From contig JASGCE010000001.1 of NCBI GenBank assembly GCA_030054295.1, positions 1 to 54,419 on the forward strand: DNA of 54,419 nt, written 5' to 3'. Within the stretch, counting starts at the first letter, position 1. Each line of letters opens with the position of its first letter. A program made the translations under genes and the position numbers. This stretch comes from Minisyncoccota bacterium (GTDB taxonomy: Bacteria > Pseudomonadota > Alphaproteobacteria > Elsterales > Elsteraceae). Below are positions 5,090 to 11,536 of this stretch, one piece after another. A model generated the notes under the pieces. The model did no database searches. It saw only the letters and a list, made by a program, of their open reading frames with translations, and was not told the origin of the DNA.

Positions 5090-5433
5090 GTTCTTAAAAC
5101 CATGCTGAGAGCCCGAGCAAAGAGCCCCCTAACCCCATGAGAGCATGAGGCTAAAAGACCCTTCGCGACATGCCGATCGCCGTCGCATTTGAGCCGCCAG
5201 ACCGTGGTATCCGGTGTCTGGTCGATGACTTAACATCACACGGGAATTGCACCCGCCCCGCCGGCAGTAGATTTTCAACACCGTACTGAGGGTGTTGCTG
5301 CCACAGAAAGATGCGGAGGGGTTGACGAGGGATTACGAAGTAACTACTCTTCGCATCACTCTGTAGCGCAATCCCAGAGTAAGCGGATCAACTACCCGCC
5401 GTCAAGCCCCCGGACAACCCCCGGGGGCTTTTT
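5090..5433 (+). ncRNA. Candidate structured noncoding RNA (gene-free 5062-5614)
   Basis: No coding frame with a ribosome site is seen on either strand. Inverted repeats are dense: CCAGACCG/CGGT-gt-CTGG (5197-5204/5212-5221), GATG/CATC (5224/5234), CGGG/CCCG (5241/5252), GGCAG...CAACACC/GGTGTTGCTGCC (5263-5302, a 12-bp stem with an 8-base bulge), GATGCG/CGCATC (5310/5352), ACTCTG/CAGAGT (5358/5375), GCGG/CCGC (5383/5396), then a strong terminator. A promoter-like pair lies at 5055-5083. Function unknown: a regulatory RNA, an origin primer RNA or a structured leader are possible. The rest of the gap, 5434-5614, holds promoter P2 and its leader. Confidence 0.4.
5406..5433 (+). terminator. Strong intrinsic terminator
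   Basis: GCCCCCGG (5406-5413), a seven-base loop, CCGGGGGC (5421-5428), then five Ts. A perfect eight-bp GC stem. No rightward gene lies between it and 4504, so it must end an untranslated transcript or block read-through into the P2 cassette. Confidence 0.8.
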
Positions 5434-5546
5434 CGTTCTGGGCCTGCAAATTCCAGCAAACCGTATCAATCCGTAGAAATCCAAATACGTTTGACGCCTG
5501 CAAAAATGCATGGCTTTGTGTGTACCTATTTTTTTCATCGAAGGTA

Positions 5547-5575
5547 TTGCAACAGGCAGGAACACCCTCTAGACT
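5547..5575 (+). promoter_or_regulatory. Rightward early promoter P2
   Basis: TTGCAA (5547-5552), 17 bases, TAGACT (5570-5575). The spacer CAGGCAGGAACACCCTC has the left half of P1 (GGCAGGAA) and the right half of P3/P4 (CACCC), so it is a hybrid of the two palindromes. It is followed by the leader ending ATATCGGAGA before the ATG at 5615. Confidence 0.65.
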
Positions 5576-5614
5576 CTCAACCATCGAGTAACCAATCAGA
5601 TATCGGAGATACAC

Positions 5615-5875
5615 ATGAGCACTCAAGTTAAGACGATTAACCGCGAACTCTGCCCCCATGAACTGCGCCAGATTCTCGTTGGTTGGGACACATACGTTGA
5701 TTTTTACCGCACCGGTGTCACGCAAACCGAAGTCATCATCAACGGCGTTCATTACTCAGTTGAGCGTTTCCCGACGAAGCATCGCAACTACGGCACTGAG
5801 CCGGTTTACCGCGCTGTGTACCGCATGAACGGCAAGCGCGTCAGCAGGAAGGTGTGGTACGGCTACGCGGCCTGA
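5615..5875 (+). CDS. Hypothetical early protein
   Basis: 86 residues, first gene after P2, with CGGAGA upstream. Beta-rich and basic, ending YRMNGKRVSRKVWYGYAA. No family recognised. A small domain for binding nucleic acid or a host protein would fit its size and charge, but this is a guess. Confidence 0.62.
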   Translation: MSTQVKTINRELCPHELRQILVGWDTYVDFYRTGVTQTEVIINGVHYSVERFPTKHRNYGTEPVYRAVYRMNGKRVSRKVWYGYAA

Positions 5876-5892
5876 GCCTCGGGAGAAACACC

Positions 5893-6147
5893 ATGATCAA
5901 GATCGTCAAACTGATTCCGGCCAGCATGGAGCCCACGATGCGAACAGGCGGCCAGAAGCGTTCATCGGCTGTCTGGGGCGTGGAGGTCAACGGCGACGTC
6001 GTAGCGATGATCTACAGTCACAACAGCGAATACTTCATCCGCGAGTACGCCACCAGCGGCCGCATGCTGCACCACGTCTTCTGGGGCCCGAACCGATTTC
6101 AGGTCGCTAAGGACTGGGCCCTAAAGCATTTTGCTTCAGGGTGTTGA
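5893..6147 (+). CDS. Hypothetical early protein
   Basis: 84 residues from the ATG at 5893 with GGGAGA upstream. The sequence has a central stretch GVEVNGDVVAMIYSHNSEY suggesting a beta-sheet and a C-terminal helix. No family recognised. Its last codons overlap the -35 of promoter P3. Confidence 0.6.
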   Translation: MIKIVKLIPASMEPTMRTGGQKRSSAVWGVEVNGDVVAMIYSHNSEYFIREYATSGRMLHHVFWGPNRFQVAKDWALKHFASGC

Positions 6148-6172
6148 CAGGGGTGGAAACACCCTCTACCAT
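6144..6172 (+). promoter_or_regulatory. Rightward early promoter P3 with palindromic spacer
   Basis: TTGACA (6144-6149), 17 bases, TACCAT (6167-6172). The spacer contains the perfect palindrome GGGTG-GAAA-CACCC. It overlaps the end of the previous gene and drives the gene at 6207. Confidence 0.72.
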
Positions 6173-6206
6173 CTCGACATCGACCTATCGTTATCGGAGA
6201 CGCAAC

Positions 6207-6515
6207 GTGAATCAGTACAGCAAAGCCCGCGCCCGCAAGTGGCACTACAACCGACGCCCGCAGATGTCAGCCGAAGAGGCTGCGCGCTATGAGGAAGTCT
6301 CGGCGGCGTTGATTCGTTTGGAAATGAAGGCGCAGGAGTCTGGTTGGGCATACGGCGCAGTTGGCGATCGTTTCGATGTTGAAGTTCAATTCCATGCGCG
6401 TGGCCCCGACCGTGCACGTCCGCAAACGGTTTGGTATCTGTGTGGCAAGAACAGTCGTCGTCGATATGCGCTTGACGCGTTGCGTGTGGTTCTGACCATG
6501 GGCTCAGAGGCTTAA
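6207..6515 (+). CDS. Hypothetical basic early protein
   Basis: 102 residues from a GTG at 6207 with TATCGGAGA upstream. An earlier in-frame ATG at 6141 precedes the promoter and is rejected. The N-terminus is strongly basic (MNQYSKARARKWHYNRRPQ), followed by a helix (SAEEAARYEEVSAALIRLEMK) and a beta-rich end. No family recognised. It is the only gene between P3 and P4. Confidence 0.62.
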   Translation: MNQYSKARARKWHYNRRPQMSAEEAARYEEVSAALIRLEMKAQESGWAYGAVGDRFDVEVQFHARGPDRARPQTVWYLCGKNSRRRYALDALRVVLTMGSEA

Positions 6516-6524
6516 ACAAAAGTG

Positions 6525-6553
6525 TTGACACGGGTGGAAACACCCCTTACCCT
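6525..6553 (+). promoter_or_regulatory. Rightward early promoter P4 with palindromic spacer
   Basis: TTGACA (6525-6530), 17 bases, TACCCT (6548-6553). The spacer carries the same GGGTG-GAAA-CACCC palindrome as P3. It is nine bases after the previous stop and drives the gene at 6591. Confidence 0.72.
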
Positions 6554-6590
6554 TTCACCGTCAATCTTTATCAGCAATCAGGAGATCACC

Positions 6591-7025
6591 ATGTTTTACT
6601 TCCGCATCGTCAACGACACCGTTGCCCAAATCGCCGCAGATCTCACCCTTGAGAACTACCGCGACCCGTCGTGGATCAGCCGCCATGACATCACGTCATT
6701 CGAGCACGCCGAGCAGATCGCTTCGCAGGCCAACGCTTTGGTCGGCGCCGGCCCCGTTCTGATCCCGGTCGACAACGGTGAGAACTGCTGGCCGCGGTAC
6801 GACGTCGTGGAGGCTCCGGTGGTTGGCGACAAGGTCAGCCGCTGCATCAACGGCGACTACTACCCGGACGGCGAGATCGTGAAGGTCTCTGGCCAGAACA
6901 ATCGGATCGTGACGACCTCGACCGGCCGCAAGTACTACCGCCGCCGCCTGTCAGGCGCTTGGGTCGCCGACAAGTTCTACTCGATGGCCCGCGGTCATAT
7001 CAGCCGCCTGAACCCTGAGTTCTAG
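6591..7025 (+). CDS. Hypothetical early protein
   Basis: 144 residues from the ATG at 6591 with TCAGGAGA upstream. An N-terminal helical half is followed by a beta-rich half with the repeated G-D/G-E pattern of an SH3-like fold (VVGDKVSRCINGDYYPDGEI). This is the sort of barrel found in small DNA- or protein-binding phage factors. Function unknown. Single-gene unit of P4, convergent with the regulator gene ending at 7028. Confidence 0.6.
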   Translation: MFYFRIVNDTVAQIAADLTLENYRDPSWISRHDITSFEHAEQIASQANALVGAGPVLIPVDNGENCWPRYDVVEAPVVGDKVSRCINGDYYPDGEIVKVSGQNNRIVTTSTGRKYYRRRLSGAWVADKFYSMARGHISRLNPEF

Positions 7026-7027
7026 GC

Positions 7028-7237
7028 TTACCCTTCCCGGGACGCCGGAGCGGCTGGTATGAGCCCTCCGGCGGCTTTACGCAGGCTTCCTTGCATATCC
7101 CGCCATTGGTACCGCCGCAAAGGCGGCAGGCGCCCAGAACGGACCCACTTGATCACGGCCGCGGGCGTCACACCGAATGCACGGGCGACGTTGGCCTGAT
7201 TACCGAAGCGGGCGAAGATGGCGGAGATCTCGGACAT
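7028..7237 (-). CDS. Cro/YdaS-like transcription regulator
   Basis: 69 residues. Residues 11-34 (FGNQANVARAFGVTPAAVIK...) form a helix-turn-helix of the Cro/YdaS type that precedes WVRSGRLPP, the usual continuation in that family. It is transcribed away from the recombination operon, and two identical operators lie upstream (7246-7259, 7305-7318). It therefore very likely binds them and controls its own and the operon's expression. No Shine-Dalgarno is obvious and the ATG lies just past the first operator, so the mRNA may be nearly leaderless. No CI-like partner or integrase is present, so a lysogeny switch is not shown. Confidence 0.75.
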   Translation of the reverse strand: MSEISAIFARFGNQANVARAFGVTPAAVIKWVRSGRLPPLRRYQWRDMQGSLRKAAGGLIPAAPASREG

Positions 7238-7245
7238 GCCGGCAG

Positions 7246-7327
7246 TTTACCTTGGTAAAAGCGACGTTGATAGTGGCAAAGCGAATTACCTCTTCCCTTT
7301 TACGTTTACCTTGGTAAACTCTGTATT
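7246..7327. promoter_or_regulatory. Divergent control region with two identical operators
   Basis: TTTACC-TT-GGTAAA occurs perfectly at 7246-7259 and 7305-7318, 59 bases apart. A rightward promoter TTTACG (7299-7304), 17 bases, TGTATT (7322-7327) carries the whole second operator in its spacer, so binding there would block RNA polymerase. The first operator lies next to the regulator start. The adjoining regulator gene is the obvious source of the binding protein. Confidence 0.72.
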
Positions 7328-7359
7328 CAATCTTTATCAGCGATCAGGAGACATACGCG

Positions 7360-7512
7360 ATGGATTATTCAGATGACGGCTGGTGGCATCAGCAAGATCT
7401 CGAACTGATGCAAAGAGAGCAGGCCGCTAAACAAGTTTTTGTCGTTTTCCTTTATTTGCTGCTCGCGCAAAACAACTTTCCTTTCCTTGAGGTGACCTAT
7501 GAAGCGTTCTGA
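7360..7512 (+). CDS. 50-residue protein at head of recombination operon
   Basis: The ATG at 7360 follows TCAGGAG. The product begins MDYSDDGWWHQQDLELMQRE and has a hydrophobic stretch QVFVVFLYLLLAQNNFPF, perhaps a membrane or buried helix. The stop overlaps the next start by 14 bases. It is the first gene under the operator-controlled promoter. It may be a small regulatory peptide or just a translational lead-in for the annealing protein. Confidence 0.5.
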   Translation: MDYSDDGWWHQQDLELMQREQAAKQVFVVFLYLLLAQNNFPFLEVTYEAF

Positions 7513-8065
7513 GAACTGCGCTGAGATCAGCGCCGCCCTTGCCGCCGCGCAGGCGGAGATGAAGAACCCGTCGTTCGATTCGACGAACCCACACTTCCGT
7601 AACAAGTTCGCGAGCCTCGCCGCGATCCGTAACGCCGTGGTGCCGGTGTTCGCCAAGCACGGCCTGTCGATCATGCAGGAACTGACCAGCGCCGAAGGCT
7701 CTGTGGCCTGCCTGACGGTGGTTCAGCACAGCAGCGGCCAGTGGTTGGAGTTTGGTCCGCTGGCCATGCCGGTGTCGAAGAACGACGCGCAGGGCTACGG
7801 TTCGGCCTCGACCTACTGCAAGCGTTACTCCCTGCAGTCGGTGGCGGCGATCGTTGGCGACGAGGATGACGACGGCAACGAGGCCAGCAAACCGACGCAG
7901 AAGCCCGCTAAGGCGCCCAAGGCGGATGCCAAGGTTCTGGAGCAGATTGCCGCAGTCGAGTCCGTAGCGGACCTGCAGGCGCTTTATAAGGGCCTTGATG
8001 AGGCGCAGCGAAACGCCTGCATCGACACATTCGCGGCTCGCCGCAAGGAGTTGGACAATGGCTGA
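7499..8065 (+). CDS. erf: ERF-family single-strand annealing protein
   Basis: 188 residues, ribosome site GAGGTGA. The family signature is clear: NPHFRNKFASLAAIRNAV near residue 28 and GYGSASTYCKRYSLQSVAAI near 98, followed by the acidic DEDDDGN. ERF proteins anneal complementary single strands, as in P22 Erf, and work with an exonuclease that exposes them. The linker TQKPAKAPKADAK leads to a short C-terminal helical domain, as usual in the family. The exonuclease gene follows with an eight-base overlap, forming a Red-type recombination pair for recircularisation or concatemer repair. Confidence 0.88.
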   Translation: MKRSENCAEISAALAAAQAEMKNPSFDSTNPHFRNKFASLAAIRNAVVPVFAKHGLSIMQELTSAEGSVACLTVVQHSSGQWLEFGPLAMPVSKNDAQGYGSASTYCKRYSLQSVAAIVGDEDDDGNEASKPTQKPAKAPKADAKVLEQIAAVESVADLQALYKGLDEAQRNACIDTFAARRKELDNG

Positions 8066-8672
8066 TCAACGCACCCCTGAGTGGTTTGCCCGTCGCTGCG
8101 CGAAGGTGACGGCAAGTCGCGTGGCCGATGTGCTCGCCCGCACCAAGACCGGCTACAGCGCCTCCCGCGCCTCGTACATGGCTGACCTCGTCGTCGAGGC
8201 CCTCACTGGCAAGACCAAGGAGGGTTTCACGTCGGCGGCCATGCAACGCGGCACCGATATCGAGCCGCTGGCCCGGGAGCGGTACAGCGTGAAGACGGGC
8301 CACCTCGTCGACCAGATCGACTTTGTGGACCACCCGACGATCGCGAGCGCCGGCTGTAGCCCGGATGGTCTGATCGGTGACGACATGATCGTCGAGTTCA
8401 AGGCGCCCGAGACGCACACCCACTTCGAGTACATCGAAAGCAAAGTGGTGCCATCCCGGTACTACGCGCAGATCCAGTTCCAACTGGCTTGCACCGGTCG
8501 CCAACACGCCGACTTTGTGTCGTTCGACGATCGCGTGCCGGAAAACCTGCAGTTGCTGATCGTGCCGGTGAAGCGCGACGTCGACTACATTGCCGCCATG
8601 GAAAAGGAAATCATCAAGTTCCTCGAAGAGAGAGACGCCAAAGTTAAATTCCTGAAGGAGGTATCGCTGTGA
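8058..8672 (+). CDS. YqaJ/lambda-type 5'-3' exonuclease
   Basis: 204 residues from the ATG at 8058, overlapping the ERF gene; an in-frame ATG at 7995 is too far upstream. Motifs of the YqaJ viral recombinase family are present in order: RTPEWFARRCAKVTASRVAD (start), RGTDIEPLARERY near residue 75, SPDGLI...IVEFKAP near 103-120 (the D...ExK nuclease site) and YYAQIQFQL near 138. The enzyme degrades one strand of double-stranded ends and hands the other to the annealing protein. It is the partner of the preceding ERF protein. Confidence 0.9.
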   Translation: MADQRTPEWFARRCAKVTASRVADVLARTKTGYSASRASYMADLVVEALTGKTKEGFTSAAMQRGTDIEPLARERYSVKTGHLVDQIDFVDHPTIASAGCSPDGLIGDDMIVEFKAPETHTHFEYIESKVVPSRYYAQIQFQLACTGRQHADFVSFDDRVPENLQLLIVPVKRDVDYIAAMEKEIIKFLEERDAKVKFLKEVSL

Positions 8673-8953
8673 GTGACGGAGAAAGAAAGTTTGAGATGCG
8701 GCCGAATACCGGCACGCTCTTCAAAAACACCGACAAGAAAGACGACAAGCACCCTGATTACAAGGGCAAGGTTTTGGTCGAAGGAGTCGGCGAGAAAGAC
8801 CTCGCTGCATGGATTAAAACTTCGAGGGACGGTAAGACCAAGTACATGTCGCTGGTACTCAGCGAGCCGTGGAAACCGAAACCGAAGGCTGCCCCGGCAC
8901 GCCCGCAACCGGCACAGGCCGATCCTGACTTCGACGACGATCTGCCGTTCTGA
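8669..8953 (+). CDS. Small protein with SSB-like acidic C-terminal tip
   Basis: 94 residues from a GTG overlapping the previous stop. The core (TGTLFKNTDKKDDKHPDYKG ... AAWIKTSRDGKTKYMSLVL) resembles small DUF736-like beta-barrel proteins. A proline/alanine linker leads to DFDDDLPF, nearly identical to the tip of E. coli SSB (DFDDDIPF), which docks exonucleases, helicases and repair enzymes. So it is likely a single-strand-binding protein or an SSB mimic that recruits host partners to phage DNA. Its place between the exonuclease and NinB genes supports this. Overlaps the next gene by one base. Confidence 0.68.
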   Translation: MSDGERKFEMRPNTGTLFKNTDKKDDKHPDYKGKVLVEGVGEKDLAAWIKTSRDGKTKYMSLVLSEPWKPKPKAAPARPQPAQADPDFDDDLPF

Positions 8954-9372
8954 TGAAGCGCATCATCCCCAAAAACTCAAAGCCTGAGGACGTCCAACGC
9001 GCCATGGAACTGGTGCTGCGCGACGTGACGCCGGACAAGGCGTGGTCGGTCACCGTCGAGGAAGTAAAGCCGCGGCGCAGTGACGCTCAGAACGCCTTTC
9101 TTTGGGCTGTGGTCTACCCCAGTTTCTTAGAAGGCGGTGGCGAGGCTCTGAAAGGATTCAGGGCTACTGACTTGCATGAGTGGTTCTTGGGGGACATGTG
9201 GGGTTGGGAGACGTTAGAAGGATTCGGACGTAAGCGCATGCGCCCCGTGCGCCGATCGTCCACGATGACGAAGCAAGAGTTTTCAGATTACATTGCTTTC
9301 ATTGAACAAAAGGCTCTCGACATGGGGATCGTCATTCCTGAGCCGAACTACCCGGGAGACGAAAATGCGTAA
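8953..9372 (+). CDS. ninB: NinB-family recombination protein
   Basis: 139 residues. The sequence follows the NinB (Orf) layout: WSVTVEEVKPRRSDAQNAFL with the RRS...QN motif near residue 42, then HEWFLGDMWGWE, and STMTKQEFSDYIAFIEQKA near 110. Lambda Orf/NinB binds single-stranded DNA and SSB and helps load annealing proteins. In this operon it sits after the ERF, exonuclease and SSB-tail genes, which agrees with a mediator role. Its last eight bases overlap the secreted-protein gene. Confidence 0.82.
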   Translation: MKRIIPKNSKPEDVQRAMELVLRDVTPDKAWSVTVEEVKPRRSDAQNAFLWAVVYPSFLEGGGEALKGFRATDLHEWFLGDMWGWETLEGFGRKRMRPVRRSSTMTKQEFSDYIAFIEQKALDMGIVIPEPNYPGDENA

Positions 9373-9700
9373 GTTGTTTTTATCATTGGCTGCCTTCTGT
9401 TCAGTTGCTGTAGCCCAGCAGGCGCCGACGATTATTGGCTTCATTCCGAATCGCGCCGACGGCCAGATCACGTTGACAAACGAAGTTTGCGCCAACGCCA
9501 AAGACCAGTTGCTGGTGTTTGTAAAAGACGACGGCGGCAAATTGTCGCTGGTGGGCTGCTGGAAACTAATCGACTCCAACGTAATGGTGCGATGGTCCGA
9601 CGGCGACGTGTACTCGTACGATGTGGGCGCCGTCATCTTCACTCCAGAGTTTGACGAGTGGTACGCCAAAAAGAACAAGCCAAAGGGTCAGGTTTATTGA
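9365..9700 (+). CDS. Small exported protein of unknown function
   Basis: 111 residues from the ATG at 9365. The N-terminus MRKLFLSLAAFCSVAVAQQA is a typical Sec signal with cleavage after AVA. The mature part has two cysteines (EVCANA, VGCWKL), probably a disulfide, and a beta-rich end WSDGDVYSYDVGAVIF. Similar exported proteins opening with I-G-x-I/W-P-N and ending in a W-x-DG motif occur in other phages of proteobacteria, function unknown. Its place inside a DNA-recombination operon is odd. A periplasmic or superinfection role is only a guess. Confidence 0.68.
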   Translation: MRKLFLSLAAFCSVAVAQQAPTIIGFIPNRADGQITLTNEVCANAKDQLLVFVKDDGGKLSLVGCWKLIDSNVMVRWSDGDVYSYDVGAVIFTPEFDEWYAKKNKPKGQVY

Positions 9701-9990
9701 TGAAGATCGACCTGCGCAAAGAGGCAAAGGGCCGCGGCTGCATGGTCCGTCTGCCGGGAGTGTGTAACCACAATTCCGAAACGACTGTGCTCGCACATTG
9801 CCGCGTAGCAGGGATATCAGGCATGGGGATCAAATCAAGCGATCTCATTGGCAGTTGGGCGTGTAGTGCATGTCATGACGCCATCGACCGCAGAGCGCAC
9901 ATGGATCTCGATCGAGACTATGTGCGGCTCGCGCACTTCGAGGGGATGGCGCGCACGATCGCCCAGTTGGCCAAGGAAGGGAAGATATGA
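9700..9990 (+). CDS. YbcO-type putative nuclease (DUF1364)
   Basis: 96 residues from the ATG at 9700 (TGATG overlap). The family pattern is intact: GRGCMVRLPGVCN near residue 11, TTVLAHCRVAG with the histidine near 32, then WACSACHDAIDRR near 53. The two CxxC-like pairs and the histidines suggest a zinc-bound HNH/beta-beta-alpha nuclease fold. YbcO-type proteins occupy the nin region of lambdoid phages and are thought to process DNA junctions or ends. Joined by ATGA to the next gene. Confidence 0.82.
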   Translation: MKIDLRKEAKGRGCMVRLPGVCNHNSETTVLAHCRVAGISGMGIKSSDLIGSWACSACHDAIDRRAHMDLDRDYVRLAHFEGMARTIAQLAKEGKI

Positions 9991-10115
9991 CATGCCGCAG
10001 TTGCCGCTGGTCGCGATCGAAAGACAACCGACTGGTGTGCACGCTGTGGGATTGGCCGGCTGATTGGCGCTGTAACCATTTTGAATACGAACCCGGAACG
10101 GACGAAAAGCCATGA
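9987..10115 (+). CDS. 42-residue zinc-binding protein
   Basis: ATG at 9987 overlapping the previous stop, and its own stop overlapping the next ATG. The sequence MTCRSCRWSRSKDNRLVCTL and then DWRCNHFEY contains C-x2-C, a third cysteine and a C-x-H, a plausible metal site. Such mini zinc proteins (MxCRxCR.W...) are common in phage early operons, without known function. Confidence 0.65.
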   Translation: MTCRSCRWSRSKDNRLVCTLWDWPADWRCNHFEYEPGTDEKP

Positions 10116-10453
10116 ACAGACAGGAAGAGATGCGACAGCAAGTCACTGACTTTCACCGTCGCCATCCCGAAGTGTGGGAACTGTTTGTTAAGTTCACCTT
10201 CGAGATGATTAATCGCGGCTATAAGAACTATTCGGTCAACGCCATCTTCGAGCGCATCCGCTGGGAGAAGGACAGCATCGGCGGCGATGGCGTGACGTCG
10301 TTCAAACTCAATAACAACTACAGAGCGTTTTACTCGCGTCGCTTTATGCGGGTCTATCCCGAGAATGAAGGCTTTTTCCGTACGCGGCAGCAACCATCCG
10401 AAGAACAGTTTCCGACCCACCGGCCGGAACTGTCACCGAGTTACTACGCATAG
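10112..10453 (+). CDS. Conserved phage protein, helical
   Basis: 113 residues. The pattern FHRRHPEVWELFVKFTFEMI ... YSVNAIFERIRWE ... FKLNNNYRAFYSRRFM is a well-conserved phage protein family of unknown function, often near recombination or replication genes. The arginine- and aromatic-rich core suggests a nucleic-acid-binding fold. Coupled by ATGA to the preceding zinc protein. Confidence 0.75.
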   Translation: MNRQEEMRQQVTDFHRRHPEVWELFVKFTFEMINRGYKNYSVNAIFERIRWEKDSIGGDGVTSFKLNNNYRAFYSRRFMRVYPENEGFFRTRQQPSEEQFPTHRPELSPSYYA

Positions 10454-10461
10454 GGGGACAC

Positions 10462-10665
10462 ATGGACAAGATCGAGAAACGAAGACAGGAACTGTACGCA
10501 GAGATGCGCACGCTGAACAAAAAGATGCGCCGGGTTTCGCAAGAACTGGGCGATCTGGATCGAGGTCTGATGCCGCCAGAGCGGTTCGACGAAAACTACG
10601 TTCCGCCATTCCTGCGCAAGGCTGAGGCCGTAATACTGCACATGCGACGGAGGAAGACTGCGTGA
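10462..10665 (+). CDS. Coiled-coil hypothetical protein
   Basis: 67 residues with AGGGGGA upstream. The N-terminal half (KIEKRRQELYAEMRTLNKKM...) is a basic coiled coil with heptad leucines, and the end is basic (MRRRKTA). It may bind DNA or pair with the next, acidic coiled-coil protein, to which it is coupled by GTGA. Confidence 0.6.
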   Translation: MDKIEKRRQELYAEMRTLNKKMRRVSQELGDLDRGLMPPERFDENYVPPFLRKAEAVILHMRRRKTA

Positions 10666-10877
10666 TACCCAAGGATGACTGGGACGAAGCATGGGACAGC
10701 ATGTCCCACACTCCGGCAGAATACCGAGTCGAAATTCGAGACCTACGCAATCGGATTACCGAGTACATGCGGGAAATTGAAGAACTGAAGACTCAACTGC
10801 ACGCTGCTAACGTGGACTGGATAAAGGGACAAGATGAAATCCAAACCTTGCGCGAACGGCTTAAAAACCTCCGATGA
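10662..10877 (+). CDS. Coiled-coil hypothetical protein
   Basis: 71 residues from a GTG at 10662. Residues 20-70 form a long coiled coil (YRVEIRDLRNRITEYMREIE ... LRERLKNLR). It may form a heterodimer with the preceding basic protein, but this is inference from adjacency and charge only. Confidence 0.6.
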   Translation: MIPKDDWDEAWDSMSHTPAEYRVEIRDLRNRITEYMREIEELKTQLHAANVDWIKGQDEIQTLRERLKNLR

Positions 10878-11058
10878 CACAGAGTTTGATGAGATCATCG
10901 AGACGTTGGAGTTGATCCACAAGGACACATGTATTGCTGTCGATGAAAGCAAATACATTCACCTCGGCAGCATGGCGCAGGCCTGTATCAGACATCTGCA
11001 AGCGATGAAAGAACGTATATCTGAATTGGAGTCGAATGATGATAGTACTCGGCATTGA
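10834..11058 (+). CDS. Hypothetical early protein
   Basis: 74 residues, overlapping the previous gene by 44 bases and the next by 23. A helix FDEIIETLELIHKDTC and a coiled end MKERISELES are visible. Overlaps on both sides and a weak ribosome site leave the start uncertain. No family recognised. Confidence 0.5.
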   Translation: MKSKPCANGLKTSDDTEFDEIIETLELIHKDTCIAVDESKYIHLGSMAQACIRHLQAMKERISELESNDDSTRH

Positions 11059-11506
11059 TCCCGGCCTCTCAGGGGCGCTGGCGTTCTACGACACCACCAC
11101 CGAAGTGCTCGTTGTCATGGACATGCCGACGGTTGAGGTGACCCGTAACGGCAAGAACAAGCGCGAGGTCAGCCCGGCGCTGGTCGCCGACATGGTTGCC
11201 GGCAAGGGAATAGAGAAGGCTTTCATGGAGCGCGTGAGTGCGATGCCCGGCCAAGGCGTCTCCAGCATGTTCTCGTTTGGTCGATCGGCAGGAATCTTGG
11301 AGGGTGTTTTAGCCGCTTACGAGATACCGACGACGATGGTGACACCGCAGGCGTGGATGAAGGCTATGAACGTGCGAGCGGGCAAGGATGGGAGCCGAGA
11401 GCGAGCCATGCAATTGTTCCCACAATACTCGACGGCGTTCTCTCGTAAGAAGGATGACGGCCGAAGTGATGCCGCTTTGATTGCTAAGTTTGGCGCAAGT
11501 TGTTGA
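11036..11506 (+). CDS. RuvC-like Holliday-junction resolvase
   Basis: 156 residues; the ATG at 11039 is an equal alternative. An RNase-H fold is indicated by VLGIDPGLSGALAFYD (first aspartate, residue 8), FMERV near 63 (glutamate) and DGRSDAALIA near the end (two aspartates), the catalytic acid set of the RuvC family. It cuts four-way junctions symmetrically. In phages this debranches replicating DNA before packaging. It closes the recombination operon, which supports the call. Confidence 0.85.
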   Translation: MMIVLGIDPGLSGALAFYDTTTEVLVVMDMPTVEVTRNGKNKREVSPALVADMVAGKGIEKAFMERVSAMPGQGVSSMFSFGRSAGILEGVLAAYEIPTTMVTPQAWMKAMNVRAGKDGSRERAMQLFPQYSTAFSRKKDDGRSDAALIAKFGASC

Positions 11507-11536
11507 TAATCAATCTTTATTAAATGTGAGGATATT

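Noticed and set aside
5221-5302. tRNA-like element (minus-strand T-arm-like CGGG-TGCAATT-CCCG at 5255-5241)
   Set aside because: No seven-bp acceptor partner or anticodon arm of correct size could be placed around it, so a tRNA is not supported.
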